A stretch of 64,000 nucleotides of DNA, from assembly GCA_022457155.1 (NCBI GenBank), contig JAJGOT010000202.1, forward strand, positions 784,001 to 848,000, written 5' to 3'. The DNA is from Cladopsammia gracilis. Its lineage: Eukaryota; Cnidaria; Anthozoa; Scleractinia; Dendrophylliidae. This document shows, piece by piece, positions 63,216-64,000 of the stretch. Numbering within the stretch: the stretch's first letter is position 1; the number at the start of each line of letters is the position of its first letter. The position numbers and the translations under genes were made by a program. The notes under the pieces were generated by a model. It worked only from the letters and a program-made list of their open reading frames with translations. It was not told where the DNA came from and made no database searches.

Positions 63216-64000
63216 AAAATATCCACAGCAATTCTAGCATTTTAATTCTTAAAAATTACGTTGCGGAAGACAGAAAATGCTCTTAAGTTCGGAACCGGTC
63301 AGCCGCAATGGTTACCTAACTTCGTTTGCGCAAACGTGGGCTAATATTTTGATGGATCTATTCAATGTTACCCAGGCTGGATTTAAAAACCCACTTCGTA
63401 AATTGTTGATTGTAGGGGAAATAAATGTGCTCCCAGTTCGAAGTTGTAGTCGTAATTGTTGTATAACTTCTGCGAACATGCACGTTTGCTTTAATTTCGA
63501 TGTATTGTATTATAAATATTTTCCGCCTATTTTTCTGCATGAAAAAACACCCTGTTCAGTCTTTGAACTTTTTTTTAACATAAATTCAAGTAACGCTCAT
63601 CTGTTTTCGTCTTTACTGTTGTTGACTGTGTGATGCAGGTTCTGAGGAATGAAAGGTTTGGGACGACGATGATGAAAAATAAATACGTCGATCGACAGAA
63701 ATTGGTCTGTGTATTCTTAATTCGTAATTATATTTGGAAGCAATTCAAGTTTTGTTCATTACTACACGGCCACACGCAGACGTTCGTGACTCAAAAAAAA
63801 AAAAACACCGTTTTTGCTCGCCAGGGTAAAGTTCCCCCGAGGGTTTTTGAAAGAAGCTAAATATTTAATATTATATATAAATGTAAATGTAAAAATACGT
63901 CTCTTGTTTTCTAAGAATCAAAACAACAAAAGACGTGATGTTCTTTACGACCGGGTGAGATGAGAGGCGGCTGTATTTGCAGATTAATGTGTCCCTTAAT

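Noticed and set aside
63277..63633. 118-residue plus-strand frame
   Set aside because: No domain, no splice or promoter context; overlaps the unexplained duplicated region.

Overview
This is a 64 kb piece of animal nuclear DNA, AT-rich and packed with introns and short transposons. The gene set points to an anthozoan cnidarian, most likely a reef-building coral: a vertebrate-like PDE2 gene, an intronless opsin, rhodopsin-family GPCRs, Penelope, BEL/Pao and CR1/L1-type retroelements, and dozens of fold-back MITEs. The species cannot be named from the sequence alone.

The main gene fills the plus strand from 1783 to 48577. I reconstructed 32 in-frame exons of a cGMP-stimulated cyclic-nucleotide phosphodiesterase (PDE2A orthologue): an N-terminal region, GAF-A, GAF-B, and a complete HD-type catalytic domain. 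All exon phases agree and the reading frame stays open for 832 codons plus stop. The first exon or exons, about 75-90 residues by comparison with mammalian PDE2A, lie before the window. Introns are full of transposon debris. The 8.6 kb intron between 22353 and 30979 also holds a complete intronless GPCR on the opposite strand (22987-24054). The 8.4 kb intron between 37429 and 45792 holds two LINE fragments and a THAP-domain exon on the minus strand.

After the PDE gene (48.6-64 kb) the sequence is mostly intergenic. It holds a SINE, two fold-back elements, a decayed BEL/Pao pol fragment (52.05-52.87 kb, minus), a GPCR piece with only TM1-TM2 (about 55.0-55.4 kb, plus), a second BEL/Pao piece (58.40-58.83 kb, minus) joined to the last codons of an opsin copy, and then an intact intronless opsin (60010-60969, minus). 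The last 3 kb shows no gene.

Functionally the window joins a cAMP/cGMP-hydrolysing enzyme with three receptor loci of the class that controls those messengers. The sequence shows only their proximity; shared regulation would be inference. The most unusual items are the opsin (retinal lysine and the position-181 glutamate kept, E/DRY replaced by GKY, no acid at position 113), its truncated duplicate beside BEL/Pao sequence, and several well-resolved transposon nesting and expansion events.
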